This document shows, piece after piece, positions 46,565 through 55,948 of a DNA stretch of 64,000 nucleotides. The notes under the pieces were generated by a model. It was not told the DNA's origin. It worked only from the letters and a program-made list of their open reading frames with translations, and made no database searches. Positions within the stretch are counted from its first letter, which is position 1, and each line of letters begins with the position of its first letter. The position numbers were made by a program, and so were the translations under genes. The DNA comes from Lutimaribacter pacificus (lineage in GTDB: Bacteria > Pseudomonadota > Alphaproteobacteria > Rhodobacterales > Rhodobacteraceae), in NCBI RefSeq assembly GCF_900142185.1, contig NZ_FQZZ01000006.1, positions 62,001-126,000 on the forward strand. Reading direction: 5' to 3'.

Positions 46565-47101
46565 ATGACCGACGCAACCGCGGCCCCGGACACGCCCAAA
46601 CCGTCGAAACTTCCTTTGATTCTGGGGGTTACCCTTGCCCTTCTGGGCGGTGGCGGGGGGTTCTATGCGGTATATTCGGGGATGATTCTCGGGGGCGAAT
46701 CGCACTTGCCCGTGACGGCGGATGCGCATGAACATGGCGGGCATGGCGAGGGTGATGCCGGGCATGACAGCGAGCTTGCTATCGCGCCCGCGCCGCTTGG
46801 GGATGTGGTTTTCGTTCCGCTTGATCCGCTGGTCATCTCGCTGGCGCCGACGTCGCATAGCAGGCACCTGAAGTTCCGGGCACAGCTTGAGGTCGTGACA
46901 GGTGCCGAGGCCGAGGTGCAGGCGCTGTCGCCGCGTGTGATCGACGTTCTGAACAGTTACCTGCGCGCGATCGAGCCCGCCGATCTGGAGAATCCGGCGA
47001 TTCTTGCCCGCCTGCGGGCCCAGATGCTGCGCCGCGTGCAGGTGGTGGCCGGGGCCGACCGCGTGCGCGATCTGCTGATCATGGAATTTGTGCTGAACTG
47101 A
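46565..47101 (+). CDS. fliL: flagellar basal body-associated protein FliL
   Basis: A 178-residue protein with one membrane helix (LPLILGVTLALLGGGGGFYA), a His- and Gly-rich stretch after it, and a periplasmic domain (FVPLDPLVISLAPTSHSRHL, VQALSPRVIDVLNSYLRAIE, LLIMEFVLN) typical of FliL. FliL surrounds stators and supports torque. It is divergent from fliF and begins the plus-strand block fliL-to-FliJ-like. A second FliL-type gene lies at 56333. Confidence 0.9.
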   Translation: MTDATAAPDTPKPSKLPLILGVTLALLGGGGGFYAVYSGMILGGESHLPVTADAHEHGGHGEGDAGHDSELAIAPAPLGDVVFVPLDPLVISLAPTSHSRHLKFRAQLEVVTGAEAEVQALSPRVIDVLNSYLRAIEPADLENPAILARLRAQMLRRVQVVAGADRVRDLLIMEFVLN

Positions 47102-47113
47102 GCGAGGGGTGTC

Positions 47114-47470
47114 ATGGAACTGATTGCCGATATTCTGCTGGTCGCCGGTGCGCTGGGCGCCGGTTTCTATTGCTTCGTTCTGGCGCGGCGGCTGAGCCGG
47201 TTCAACGACCTTGAAAACGGTGTGGGTGGGGCGGTTGCGGTTTTGTCGGCGCAGGTGGATGACCTGACCAGAACACTGGCGGCGGCGCAGCAGACGGCAG
47301 GCGAGTCGACGCAATCGCTGAACGGGCTGACCGAACGTGCCGAAGGCGTGGCCAAGCGGCTGGAACTGCTGGTCGCGTCGATGCACGATCTGCCCGACAG
47401 CCCGCCGGAGGATGTGCAGGAGCCGATGTTCGTGCGCCATGGTCGCGGGGACGGGGAGACGTGGCAATGA
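47114..47470 (+). CDS. small membrane-anchored coiled-coil protein, flagellar cluster
   Basis: A 118-residue protein with an N-terminal membrane helix (LIADILLVAGALGAGFYCFV) and a cytoplasmic helical, coiled-coil-like part (VLSAQVDDLTRTLAAAQQTA, LNGLTERAEGVAKRLELLVA). I recognise no named family. It lies between fliL and the MotE-like gene, overlapping the latter by 4 bases, so a motor-related role is likely from context. Confidence 0.75.
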   Translation: MELIADILLVAGALGAGFYCFVLARRLSRFNDLENGVGGAVAVLSAQVDDLTRTLAAAQQTAGESTQSLNGLTERAEGVAKRLELLVASMHDLPDSPPEDVQEPMFVRHGRGDGETWQ

Positions 47471-48051
47471 GGGCGCGGCGACCCGGCCGCGGCACCCTGG
47501 CGATCATCGCGGGGTTCCTGATCGCGTCGGCCGGTCTGCGGCTGGCCCCGGGTGCCGGCGCGGCGTTGGCCCGGGCCGGGGAGGATACCCCTGCGGTCGC
47601 CGGGCACGTACCGGCCCAGGAGCAGGCGGCTTGTGCGCCACCCAAGGAGATTGCGCCCGTTCTGGATGCGCTGCGGGACCGTGAGGCGCGGCTTGACCGG
47701 CAAGAGACGCGCCTGCGCGACAGGCTTCACGCGCTGGCGGTTGCAGAAGAGGAAATCACGTTCAAGACCGGGGAACTACGTGCCGCCGAAGACGCGCTGC
47801 GGGCCACGATCGCGTTGGCGGACAGCGCGGCCGAGGACGATATCACGCGGCTCGTGTCGGTATACGAGGCGATGAAGCCCAAGGATGCCGCTGCGCTTTT
47901 CGAAACGATGGACCCGGAATTCGCGGCCGGATTCCTCGGGCGGATGCAACCGGCCGCGGCGGCGGGGGTCATGGCCGGGCTCAGCCCCAGGGCTGCCTAT
48001 TCCGTCAGCGTGATCCTCGCAGGCCGAAACATGTCGGTTCCTACCGAGTGA
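47467..48051 (+). CDS. MotE-like protein (MgtE N-terminal-type domain)
   Basis: A 194-residue protein with an N-terminal membrane helix (about 11-30), a long coiled coil (DALRDREARLDRQETRLRDR, about 68-115) and a C-terminal helical domain (SVYEAMKPKDAAALFETMDP, GFLGRMQPAAAAGVMAGL) similar to the MgtE N domain. This is the architecture of MotE, a periplasmic chaperone of stator components in rhizobia. ATG 47467 overlaps the upstream stop (ATGA). It precedes motA by 71 bases. Confidence 0.82.
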   Translation: MRARRPGRGTLAIIAGFLIASAGLRLAPGAGAALARAGEDTPAVAGHVPAQEQAACAPPKEIAPVLDALRDREARLDRQETRLRDRLHALAVAEEEITFKTGELRAAEDALRATIALADSAAEDDITRLVSVYEAMKPKDAAALFETMDPEFAAGFLGRMQPAAAAGVMAGLSPRAAYSVSVILAGRNMSVPTE

Positions 48052-48122
48052 ACAGCCCGCGCTGAGGGTTTCTTAACGCCTGCATGTCACGTTGCGCCTG
48101 CAGGCAAGGGCCGGAGGAAATC

Positions 48123-48992
48123 ATGCTGGGTCTGATTGGTATCGTTGTGATCTTTGCAATGGTGTTCGGTGGCTACCTGGCCGCCGGCGGCAAGATCGGG
48201 ATCATCCTGAAATCGCTGCCGTTCGAGATGATGATGATCGGCGGCGCGGCGGTGGGCGCCTTTCTGATCGGCAACGACATGGGTGCGGTCAAGCATACCG
48301 CCAAGGATATCGGAAAGGTTTTCAAGGGACCGCAATGGAAGCCCGCGGATTACCGCGACCTTCTGTGCCTTCTTTTCGAGCTGATCCGCCTTGCAAAATC
48401 AAGCCCGGTGGCGATCGAAGAGCATATCGAGGCACCGGCAGATTCTTCTATATTTTCGAAATATCCGAAGATCCTGAAGGACAAGGAGGCGATCAACCTG
48501 ATCTGCGACACGCTGCGGTCGGCCTCGATGAACTATGACGATCCGCACCAGGTGGAGGAAGTCCTGGAAAAGCGGATCGACGCCAACCTGCATCACGCGC
48601 TGCACGGCAGCCACGCGCTGCAAACCGTGGCGGATGGCCTGCCGGCCCTGGGGATCGTCGCGGCGGTTCTGGGCGTGATCAAGACGATGGCGTCGATCGA
48701 CCAGCCGCCCGAGGTGCTGGGCAAGATGATCGGCGGTGCGCTTGTCGGCACGTTCCTCGGCGTCTTTCTGGCCTACGGTCTGGTTGCGCCATTCGCGGGC
48801 AAGGTCAAGGCCGTGGTCGAGGAAGACGCGCATTTCTATCAGTTGATCCGCGAGGTGCTGGTCGCCAACCTGTACGACCATGCGGCCAATATCTGTATCG
48901 AGGTCGGGCGGCAAAACACGCCTTCGCACTATCGCCCCGATTTCGACGAGCTGGAAGAGGCGCTCAAGGCGCTCCGGCAGGAGGCGGCATGA
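48123..48992 (+). CDS. motA: flagellar motor stator protein MotA
   Basis: A 289-residue four-helix stator protein. MLGLIGIVVIFAMVFGGYLA and GKIGIILKSLPFEMMMIGGA at the start, and the MotA hallmark GIVAAVLGVIKTMASIDQPP followed by LVGTFLGVFLAYGLVAPFA, are clear. The open frame begins at 48084, but ATG 48123 gives the conserved N-terminus. It forms the proton-driven stator with MotB and overlaps the next gene by 4 bases. Confidence 0.97.
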   Translation: MLGLIGIVVIFAMVFGGYLAAGGKIGIILKSLPFEMMMIGGAAVGAFLIGNDMGAVKHTAKDIGKVFKGPQWKPADYRDLLCLLFELIRLAKSSPVAIEEHIEAPADSSIFSKYPKILKDKEAINLICDTLRSASMNYDDPHQVEEVLEKRIDANLHHALHGSHALQTVADGLPALGIVAAVLGVIKTMASIDQPPEVLGKMIGGALVGTFLGVFLAYGLVAPFAGKVKAVVEEDAHFYQLIREVLVANLYDHAANICIEVGRQNTPSHYRPDFDELEEALKALRQEAA

Positions 48993-51193
48993 CACGGTTC
49001 CTGGCCTGTCTGCTTCTGATTGCGGGTCTGGCGGCGCCGATGGCGTGGGCGGCGCAGGCCACTGTCCGATCGGGGGACCATGGTGATTTCACGCGGCTTG
49101 TGATCCACCTTCCCCGGCCCGGCGAATGGGTGCTCGAAGAACGCCCCGGCGCGGCGGTGTTGCGTATCCCCGAAGGTGTTACCGGGTTCGATCTGTCGGA
49201 GGTGTTCACCCGGATCGACCGCAGCCGGATCAGGGATGTGGTGCCCGGCGCGCTGCCGTCCGAGATCGTCGTCGAATTCGCCTGCGATTGCGCGGTTCGG
49301 GTCGAGGATCAGGGGGGCGGTATGCTGGTCCTCGACGTTTTCGGGGAGCCGAAGATATCCGAGGTACTCGGCCACCAGGGCCGGGAGTCGAATGCCACTC
49401 CCGAACCGGACGTCACGGCCACCGATCTGCCGTTGTTCCTGCCCCATCCGACTGCGCCGCCCGGTGTGCCGGATCGACTGGACGCAAACGTGCAACAGAA
49501 CGCAGAAATCGGAGAGGCGGTAAAAGCCGCAGAACAGAGGCTGCTGGAGCATCTGGGTCGCGCGGCGGCGCGGGGCGTTTTGCAACCCGCGCAGAGATTG
49601 CCGACACGAGACCCGGCCTTGCAACCGGCTGAGCCTGCTTCCGCAGCGAAGCCGGTGGATTCTTCGATTCCATTGGGTGTGCTTACAGGCACAGACGCGG
49701 CGATAGACGCACATATGCGCGTGAATGGTGAAGGTCTGAACGACACCACCTGCCTGGATGACGTGGCATTTGCCATCGCCGGTTGGGGGGCAGAGGATTT
49801 CAACACGGGCCTCGCAAACTGGCGGTCGCAGCTTTACGGGGAATTCGACAGGCTCCGGCCCGAGGCTGCGCTGGGACTGGCCCGTCACTATCTGCATTAC
49901 GGTTTCGGGGCCGAGGCGCGCGGCAGCCTTGCCCTGCACGAGGTTTCTCAGCCTGTCCTGACTATCTTGTCGCATATTGTCGATGGCGGGACGGTGGCAG
50001 AGGCCGGACCCCTGACCGGGCAGGCCGTTTGCGATGGTGCGGTGGCCCTGTGGGCTGTTCTTGCACTGCCGGACGGGATGGACCGGCAGGACGTGGACGA
50101 CAAGGCGGTGGTCCGGCATTTTGCGGCCCTTCCCGATCATTTGCGCCAAAGGCTGGGGCCAATGCTGGCGCGGCGTTTGATGGCCCTCGGGTATCGTGAT
50201 GCGGCGGAAACGGTGCTGCGCCGGCTCGACCTCGCGCGAGAGGAACAGGACGCGGACAGCAAGATGGCGTCGGCGGATATTTCCGCCCGTTCCGGTGCGG
50301 TCGACCGAGCGCAGGACAGGCGCAAGGAAGTGGTTGCGAAGAATACCACCCAGTCGCCCGAAGCCTTGGCCGAACTGATCGTGGCCGAGATTGCCGCGGG
50401 GCGGCCGATTACGCCGGAGACCGCGGATCTGGCTGCGGCCTTCGCGTTCGAGCACAGGAAATCCGATGCGGCGGACCGGCTGGCCTGGGCCGAGAGCCTG
50501 GCGCGCGCCGGTGCCGGGCAGTTCGGGGACGCCTTTGCCGTATTGGAGGCATTGCCCGATGACAATGGCGTCGCGCGCCCTGAAACGATCTATGACCTCT
50601 TGCACGACAGGGCATCGGACGAGGTTTTTCTGACGCAGATTTTCCCGCGCCTGGAAACCGCCGCGTCGCTGTCTGCCCGGACGGCCAATCGCCTGGCCGC
50701 GCGGCTGGGCACGCTCGGGTTTCATCAGCAGGCGGTGTTGGTCCTGCGTGGTGGTGCGACGGGTTCTGCGGGGCGGGAGAGGCGTCTTTTGCGTGCCGGG
50801 AATGCCCTTGCGCGCGGACAGTCGCGTCAGGCCGAAGCTGAAATTCTGGGGCTGTCCGGCAGGGATGTCGATGCGTTGCGGGCGCAGGCGCGCGACATGG
50901 CGGGCAATCACGCGGTGGCGGCGCGAATCTATGCCGCGCTCGAGGTGCAGGACAAGGCCGCGCACGCCGCCTTTCTGGCCGAAGACTGGGGGACACTGGC
51001 AAATGCGGAAGATCCGGTTCTTGCCGGGATCGCGCGGCTGAAGACCGGGGCTCGCGACCCGGAAACCGGGCCCGAAGGCGTCCTGACGCGAAACCGCACG
51101 CTTCTGGATCAAAGTGCCGCCATGCGCGCGATGTTGGACCGACTGCTGTCGTCCTACCCGGTCGAGGGCGTGCTGCAGGACGGACAGGAATAG
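48989..51193 (+). CDS. large periplasmic protein of unknown function in the motor operon
   Basis: A 734-residue exported protein with signal peptide (MTRFLACLLLIAGLAAPMAW). Residues 25-125 are beta-rich (FTRLVIHLPRPGEWVLEERP, AVRVEDQGGGMLVLDVFGEP), resembling an AMIN-like domain. A helical, low-complexity region follows, and the C-terminal 450 residues are Ala/Leu/Arg-rich helical repeats suggestive of TPR. It starts by ATGA overlap with motA, so it is made with the stator. In rhizobia the periplasmic MotC sits in the motor operon and assists MotB; this gene could be an unrelated counterpart (inference). Confidence 0.75.
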   Translation: MTRFLACLLLIAGLAAPMAWAAQATVRSGDHGDFTRLVIHLPRPGEWVLEERPGAAVLRIPEGVTGFDLSEVFTRIDRSRIRDVVPGALPSEIVVEFACDCAVRVEDQGGGMLVLDVFGEPKISEVLGHQGRESNATPEPDVTATDLPLFLPHPTAPPGVPDRLDANVQQNAEIGEAVKAAEQRLLEHLGRAAARGVLQPAQRLPTRDPALQPAEPASAAKPVDSSIPLGVLTGTDAAIDAHMRVNGEGLNDTTCLDDVAFAIAGWGAEDFNTGLANWRSQLYGEFDRLRPEAALGLARHYLHYGFGAEARGSLALHEVSQPVLTILSHIVDGGTVAEAGPLTGQAVCDGAVALWAVLALPDGMDRQDVDDKAVVRHFAALPDHLRQRLGPMLARRLMALGYRDAAETVLRRLDLAREEQDADSKMASADISARSGAVDRAQDRRKEVVAKNTTQSPEALAELIVAEIAAGRPITPETADLAAAFAFEHRKSDAADRLAWAESLARAGAGQFGDAFAVLEALPDDNGVARPETIYDLLHDRASDEVFLTQIFPRLETAASLSARTANRLAARLGTLGFHQQAVLVLRGGATGSAGRERRLLRAGNALARGQSRQAEAEILGLSGRDVDALRAQARDMAGNHAVAARIYAALEVQDKAAHAAFLAEDWGTLANAEDPVLAGIARLKTGARDPETGPEGVLTRNRTLLDQSAAMRAMLDRLLSSYPVEGVLQDGQE

Positions 51194-51280
51194 CTGCCTT
51201 GGCAGCACCGGCGGTAACCGAATCGCAACCGGAGGCCCCTAAACCTGGTGGCGCTGGCAGAAAGCGGCGGAGGACGGTGA

Positions 51281-52021
51281 ATGACCGCGCGACATATGAG
51301 TTCCGGGATGTACCGAGGCGCCCTTTGGCCACTCCGCGGTGCGATGATCGCAATATGCTGGCTGTTGCTTTGTCGTCTGGCCCTGGCCGATCCCGTTGCG
51401 GGGCGCTGTGACGAGGCCGCCAGGATCGCCTCGCAGGAAACCGGCGTTCCCCTCTCTGTGCTGCGCGCGATCACCCGCACCGAAACCGGACGCAGCCGCG
51501 CCGGCGCGCTGCAACCCTGGCCCTGGACGGTGAACATGGAGGGCGAAGGCGTCTGGTTCGACACGCCGGACGAGGCCAAGGCCTATGTCTTTCGGCATTT
51601 CAAACGCGGCGCGCGCAGCTTCGATGTCGGGTGTTTCCAGATCAATTATCGCTGGCACAGCGGCGGGTTCCGTTCGATCGACGAGATGTTCGATCCGCAG
51701 GCCAATGCCCTTTACGCGGCACGGTTTCTTGGGTCGCTCCACGATGAAACCGGCGACTGGACGAAAGCTGCCGGGGCCTATCATTCACGCACGGCTACCC
51801 ATGCACGTCGCTACGAGGCACGGTTTTCCGAAATCCATGCATCCCTTGGCCCGTCAGAGGCCCCGGCACCCTTGCAGCGTCCCGCCGGACATGAGGGACG
51901 GCGAGGAAATGCCTTTCCTCTCTTGCGGGCGGGCGCGCCGGCGCGGCTGGGGTCACTTGTGCCGCAGGATGCGCATATCGGGCGGTCCTTTCTGCCTCTC
52001 GTTAGCGAGGAGCGGGGTTGA
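51281..52021 (+). CDS. flagellar lytic transglycosylase (SLT domain), SltF-like
   Basis: A 246-residue exported protein with a signal-like hydrophobic start (GAMIAICWLLLCRLALADP). The SLT catalytic glutamate is in VLRAITRTETGRSRAGALQP, and the family continues with SFDVGCFQINYRWHSGGF and AARFLGSLHDETGDWTKAAG, AYHSRT. In Rhodobacter SltF cuts peptidoglycan to let the rod pass; FlgJ here lacks a separate gene, so this is the likely equivalent. GGAGG lies nine bases before ATG 51281. Its stop overlaps flhA by one base. Confidence 0.85.
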   Translation: MTARHMSSGMYRGALWPLRGAMIAICWLLLCRLALADPVAGRCDEAARIASQETGVPLSVLRAITRTETGRSRAGALQPWPWTVNMEGEGVWFDTPDEAKAYVFRHFKRGARSFDVGCFQINYRWHSGGFRSIDEMFDPQANALYAARFLGSLHDETGDWTKAAGAYHSRTATHARRYEARFSEIHASLGPSEAPAPLQRPAGHEGRRGNAFPLLRAGAPARLGSLVPQDAHIGRSFLPLVSEERG

Positions 52022-54099
52022 TGTCGCACCGCGCGTTGTTCCAGCCCACCGTGTTGCTTGCGCTTGCGCTGATGGCGGTGATCGTGATGATGATCCTGCC
52101 GATGCCGGCCTGGGTCCTCGATATCGGGCTGGCGGTGTCCTTCGCGCTGGCGATCCTGATCTTTACCGTTACGCTGTTCGTCGAGAGGCCGCTGGATTTC
52201 TCGGCCTTTCCGACGATCCTGCTGGCGTCGCTGATGCTTCGGCTGTCGCTCAACGTGTCGTCCACCAAGTTGATCATCGGCCAGGGGCATACCGGCACCC
52301 GCGCCGCCGGGGGTGTGATCGAGGGCTTCGCCAGTTTCGTCATGGGCGGTAGCCTGTTCCTGGGCCTCGTGGTGTTCGGGGTTCTGCTGATCGTGAATTT
52401 CATGGTCATCACCAAGGGGGCCGGGCGGATGGCCGAGGTTGGCGCGCGTTTCGCGCTGGACGGGATGCCGGGCAAGCAGCTGGCGATCGACAGCGACCTG
52501 TCCGCCGGGGCGATCGACCATGCCGAAGCCCGTGCCAGGCGCGAGAAGGAACAGCAGGAGACGACCTTTTTCGGCTCGCTCGACGGTGCTTCGAAATTCG
52601 TCAAGGGCGACGCGCTGGCGGGGCTTCTGATCACGTTGCTGAACCTTGTGATGGGGCTTGTCATGGGGCTGGTGGTGCATGATCTGCCGGTTGCCACCGC
52701 CTTCGAAACCTATGCGATCCTGACTGTCGGTGACGGGCTTGTGACGCAGATCCCGGCCGTGATCATTTCCATCGCCGCCGCCCTGTTGCTTGCGCGCGGG
52801 GGGACGGTGGGGGCCACCGACACGGCGCTTGCCACGCAACTCGGCCGGCATCCTGCGGCGCTTGCCACGGTTGCGCTTTTGATGGCGCTTTTCGCGCTTG
52901 TGCCCGGCCTGCCATTCGTGCCGTTCGTCCTGGGGGCGGCCGGGCTGGGCGCGGCGGCATTTGCCGTGTATCGCCGCGGCCCGGGGGACCCACAGGACAG
53001 GCCCGACAAGACGGAAGACACCGCCCCGCGTCCGCAGCCGCTGGGCGATGTGCTGGACCTTGACGACATCCATGTCGAATTTGCGCCCGACCTTGTGACC
53101 ATGGTGCTGGACACGGGTACCGGGCTTGACGTGCGGATCGCGAACATGCGGATGCATGTGGCCAAGTCCTTTGGCCTGATCCTGCCCGAGATCCGGCTGA
53201 CGGATGACGCCGCCTTGCCGCCTGGCACCTACGTGATCCGCATCCAGGGGGTCGAGCAGGTACGCGCGCGGCTGTTTCCCGACCGGGTGCTGGCGCTGGT
53301 GCCCGAGGGCAAGACCGGCCTGCCACCCGGCGAAGACGTGGCCGAACCCGTCTATGGCGCACCGGCGCGCTGGATCGAGGATGCGGCGCGCGAGAACCTG
53401 GCGCTGGCGGGCGTGACGATCGTGACCGCGGCCGAGGTTCTGGCAACCCACCTTCTGGAAACGATCAAGCGGAATTTCCCGCGCCTGCTGACGCTCAAGG
53501 CGTTGCGCCGCCTGCTGGACGAGATGGTGAACCTGTCCGACCCCGCCCGCGCGGATGCCAACCGCAAGCTGCTGGACGAGATGATACCGGACCGCGTGCC
53601 GCTGGACCTTTTGCACCGGGTCGCGCGGCTGCTGCTGGAAGAGCAGGTGTCGATCCGCAACCTGCCCCTTATCCTCGAGGCAACGGCCGAGGCGCGCGCG
53701 GCCGGCCTCTCGGCGCCGGACGCGATTTGCGAACATGTGCGTCAGCGGCTGGGGTTCCAGCTCGTTTCCGGGTTGAAGCGCGCGGACGGTTCCCTGCCGC
53801 TGATCCAGCTTGCGCCGGAATGGGAGGACAGGTTCGCCGCCTACCAGATCGAGAGCGAGCGCGGCGCGCTGGATATCGCCCTGCCGCCCGAGCTGTTCAC
53901 CAGGCTTGCCGATGGCGCCGCCGCGAATGTGTCGGACGCGGGTGAGAGGGGGGTGTTCCCCGTCATCGTCACCTCGGCCCGGCGCCGCCGTTTCTTGCGC
54001 ACGGTTCTGTCGGCAAAGGGGCTGTCGACACCCGTCTTGTCCTTCGAAGAAATTGGCGTTGACGCCCGGCCGGCGCTTATCGGGACGGTGGCCGCATGA
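52021..54099 (+). CDS. flhA: flagellar export protein FlhA
   Basis: A 692-residue export-gate protein. Eight membrane helices occupy about residues 10-330 (ILPMPAWVLDIGLAVSFALA, FPTILLASLMLRLSLNVSST), with the conserved FHIPEP-type loop (GGSLFLGLVVFGVLLIVNF, VTKGAGR-like ITKGAGRMAEVGARFALDGM). The soluble C-terminal domain that binds export chaperones follows. ATG 52021 overlaps the preceding TGA by one base. It works with FlhB and FliPQR. Confidence 0.97.
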   Translation: MSHRALFQPTVLLALALMAVIVMMILPMPAWVLDIGLAVSFALAILIFTVTLFVERPLDFSAFPTILLASLMLRLSLNVSSTKLIIGQGHTGTRAAGGVIEGFASFVMGGSLFLGLVVFGVLLIVNFMVITKGAGRMAEVGARFALDGMPGKQLAIDSDLSAGAIDHAEARARREKEQQETTFFGSLDGASKFVKGDALAGLLITLLNLVMGLVMGLVVHDLPVATAFETYAILTVGDGLVTQIPAVIISIAAALLLARGGTVGATDTALATQLGRHPAALATVALLMALFALVPGLPFVPFVLGAAGLGAAAFAVYRRGPGDPQDRPDKTEDTAPRPQPLGDVLDLDDIHVEFAPDLVTMVLDTGTGLDVRIANMRMHVAKSFGLILPEIRLTDDAALPPGTYVIRIQGVEQVRARLFPDRVLALVPEGKTGLPPGEDVAEPVYGAPARWIEDAARENLALAGVTIVTAAEVLATHLLETIKRNFPRLLTLKALRRLLDEMVNLSDPARADANRKLLDEMIPDRVPLDLLHRVARLLLEEQVSIRNLPLILEATAEARAAGLSAPDAICEHVRQRLGFQLVSGLKRADGSLPLIQLAPEWEDRFAAYQIESERGALDIALPPELFTRLADGAAANVSDAGERGVFPVIVTSARRRRFLRTVLSAKGLSTPVLSFEEIGVDARPALIGTVAA

Positions 54100-54869
54100 T
54101 CGAGCAGGCGGCGGGTTTGCTGGGCCTGTCGCTGGCAGTCCTGTGGCACGGTTTCGTTGTTTTCCTGCGAGTCGGTGCGCTTGTCGCGTTGCTGCCGGCA
54201 TTTGGCGAAACATCGGTTCCGGTGCGGGTCAGGCTTGGTCTGGCACTGGTCTTTGCCGTGCCGGTTGCAGCGTCGGTCCCACCGTTCGGCACGGCACCTA
54301 CGCTGCCGGACCTGGCCTGGCTGGTTCTGACCGAGACGCTGGCGGGGCTTCTTCTCGGGCTGTCGCTGAGGCTTTTCGTGCTCGGCCTCTCCACCGCCGG
54401 GGCCATCGCGGCACAATCCACGTCGCTGGCGCAGATCTTCGCGGGCGCGGGTGCCGATCCGCAGCCGGCCATTGCCCATGTCCTTGTGGTTGCCGGTCTG
54501 GCGCTGGCCATGATGACGGGCCTGCATGTCAAGGCGGTCAGCTTCGTGATCCTGTCCTACGAGCTTTTCCCGCCCGCCCGTCTGCCGGACGCATCGGTGG
54601 TTGCGGCATGGGGCTCGGGGCTGGTGTCGCGGGTGTTTGCGCTGGCCTTTACCCTGGCTGCGCCCTTCGTGATAGCGTCGGTCCTTTACAATCTGACGCT
54701 CGGGGCGATCAACCGCGCGATGCCGCAGCTGATGGTGGCCTTTGTCGGCGCGCCGGTCATCACCTTTGGCGGGCTTGCGTTGCTGATGATCCTGTCGCCG
54801 CTGATCCTGCAGGTCTGGCTGGCGGCGATTGACGCGTTTCTTGCGGCGCCGCAAGGACCTACCCGATGA
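54096..54869 (+). CDS. fliR: flagellar export protein FliR
   Basis: A 257-residue membrane protein with several long helices (FVVFLRVGALVALLPAFGET, LAWLVLTETLAGLLLGLSLR, AFTLAAPFVIASVLYNLTLG, GAINRAMPQLMVAFVGAP) typical of FliR, the third core subunit of the export channel. It overlaps flhA and flhB by 4 bases each, so the three are translationally coupled. Confidence 0.95.
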   Translation: MIEQAAGLLGLSLAVLWHGFVVFLRVGALVALLPAFGETSVPVRVRLGLALVFAVPVAASVPPFGTAPTLPDLAWLVLTETLAGLLLGLSLRLFVLGLSTAGAIAAQSTSLAQIFAGAGADPQPAIAHVLVVAGLALAMMTGLHVKAVSFVILSYELFPPARLPDASVVAAWGSGLVSRVFALAFTLAAPFVIASVLYNLTLGAINRAMPQLMVAFVGAPVITFGGLALLMILSPLILQVWLAAIDAFLAAPQGPTR

Positions 54870-55948
54870 GCGCCGGGCAGGAGGAGGGCGACAAGACACA
54901 TGACCCGACGCCCCGAAAGCTGGAAGAGGCGCGCAAGAAGGGCGAGGTCGCAAGATCGCAGGATCTTTCGGTGGCCGCAGCTTATGGCGGGCTGCTGCTG
55001 TCCTTTCTGGTCGCGGGGGTGCAGGGGGTTGACCGGCTCGGCACCGTTTTCGCCAGCCTGACCGGCGGTGCCGATGGCTGGCGAGCGGTCTTTTTCGGCG
55101 GTGCCTCGGCCGCGCCTGCAATTTCACTGATCGGCCGGGTTGCCGGGGCAGTGGCCCCGTGGTTCGCGATTCCGGCGGCCCTGGTCCTGCTGGCCATCGT
55201 CGCGCAGCGTGCCCTGGTGGTAGCGCCGTCAAAACTTGCGCCGAAACTCAACCGAATATCCCCGGTCTCGAACGCGAAGAACAAGTTTGGACGGGGCGGG
55301 TTGTTCGAGTTTGCCAAGAGCTTTGTCAAACTGGTGATCTATTCGGTCGTGCTATTCCTGTTTCTCCGCGCCCGGATCGAGGAGATGTCGGCCAGCGTCC
55401 AGACCAGCCCGGCCATCGCCGCGTCGTTGCTGGCCAGGCTGAGCCTTGAATTTCTTTTCGTCGTCCTGCTGGTGGCGCTGGGCATCGGTGCGGTCGACTA
55501 TCTTTGGCAACGGCACGAGCATCTGCGCAAGAACCGCATGTCGCACCAGGAATTGCGCGATGAACACAAGGAGGCCGAGGGCGATCCGCATATGAAGCAG
55601 AACCGCCGGCGGAAGGCACAGGAAATCGCGTCGCGCCGGATGATGGAGGCGGTGCCGGGCGCGGATGTGGTGATCGTCAACCCCACCCATTATGCCGTGG
55701 CCCTGAAATGGAGCCGTGCGCCTGGCACGGCGCCGGAATGCGTGGCCAAGGGTGTGGACGAGATCGCCCGCCGCATCCGCGAGATTGCGGCGGAGAACGG
55801 TGTTGCCATCCATTCCGATCCGCCGTCCGCGCGGGCGCTTTTCGCCAGCGTGGACATCGGACAGGAAATCGCGCCCGAACATTACCGCGCGGTCGCGGCC
55901 GCGATCCGGTTTGCCGATACGCTGCGGCAGAAGGTATGGCGCGGATGA
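54866..55948 (+). CDS. flhB: flagellar export switch protein FlhB
   Basis: A 360-residue FlhB. The N-terminus (EEGDKTHDPTPRKLEEARKK, GEVARSQDL) precedes four membrane helices, and the cytoplasmic domain contains the self-cleaving Asn272-Pro-Thr-His (VIVNPTHYAVAL). FlhB switches export from hook to filament subunits. It overlaps the following FliJ-like gene by 4 bases (ATGA). Confidence 0.97.
   Translation: MSAGQEEGDKTHDPTPRKLEEARKKGEVARSQDLSVAAAYGGLLLSFLVAGVQGVDRLGTVFASLTGGADGWRAVFFGGASAAPAISLIGRVAGAVAPWFAIPAALVLLAIVAQRALVVAPSKLAPKLNRISPVSNAKNKFGRGGLFEFAKSFVKLVIYSVVLFLFLRARIEEMSASVQTSPAIAASLLARLSLEFLFVVLLVALGIGAVDYLWQRHEHLRKNRMSHQELRDEHKEAEGDPHMKQNRRRKAQEIASRRMMEAVPGADVVIVNPTHYAVALKWSRAPGTAPECVAKGVDEIARRIREIAAENGVAIHSDPPSARALFASVDIGQEIAPEHYRAVAAAIRFADTLRQKVWRG

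Noticed and set aside
51811-54213. An 800-codon minus-strand frame opposite flhA
   Set aside because: Low-complexity His/Arg/Gln/Gly-rich translation with no domain; flhA is certain on the plus strand.
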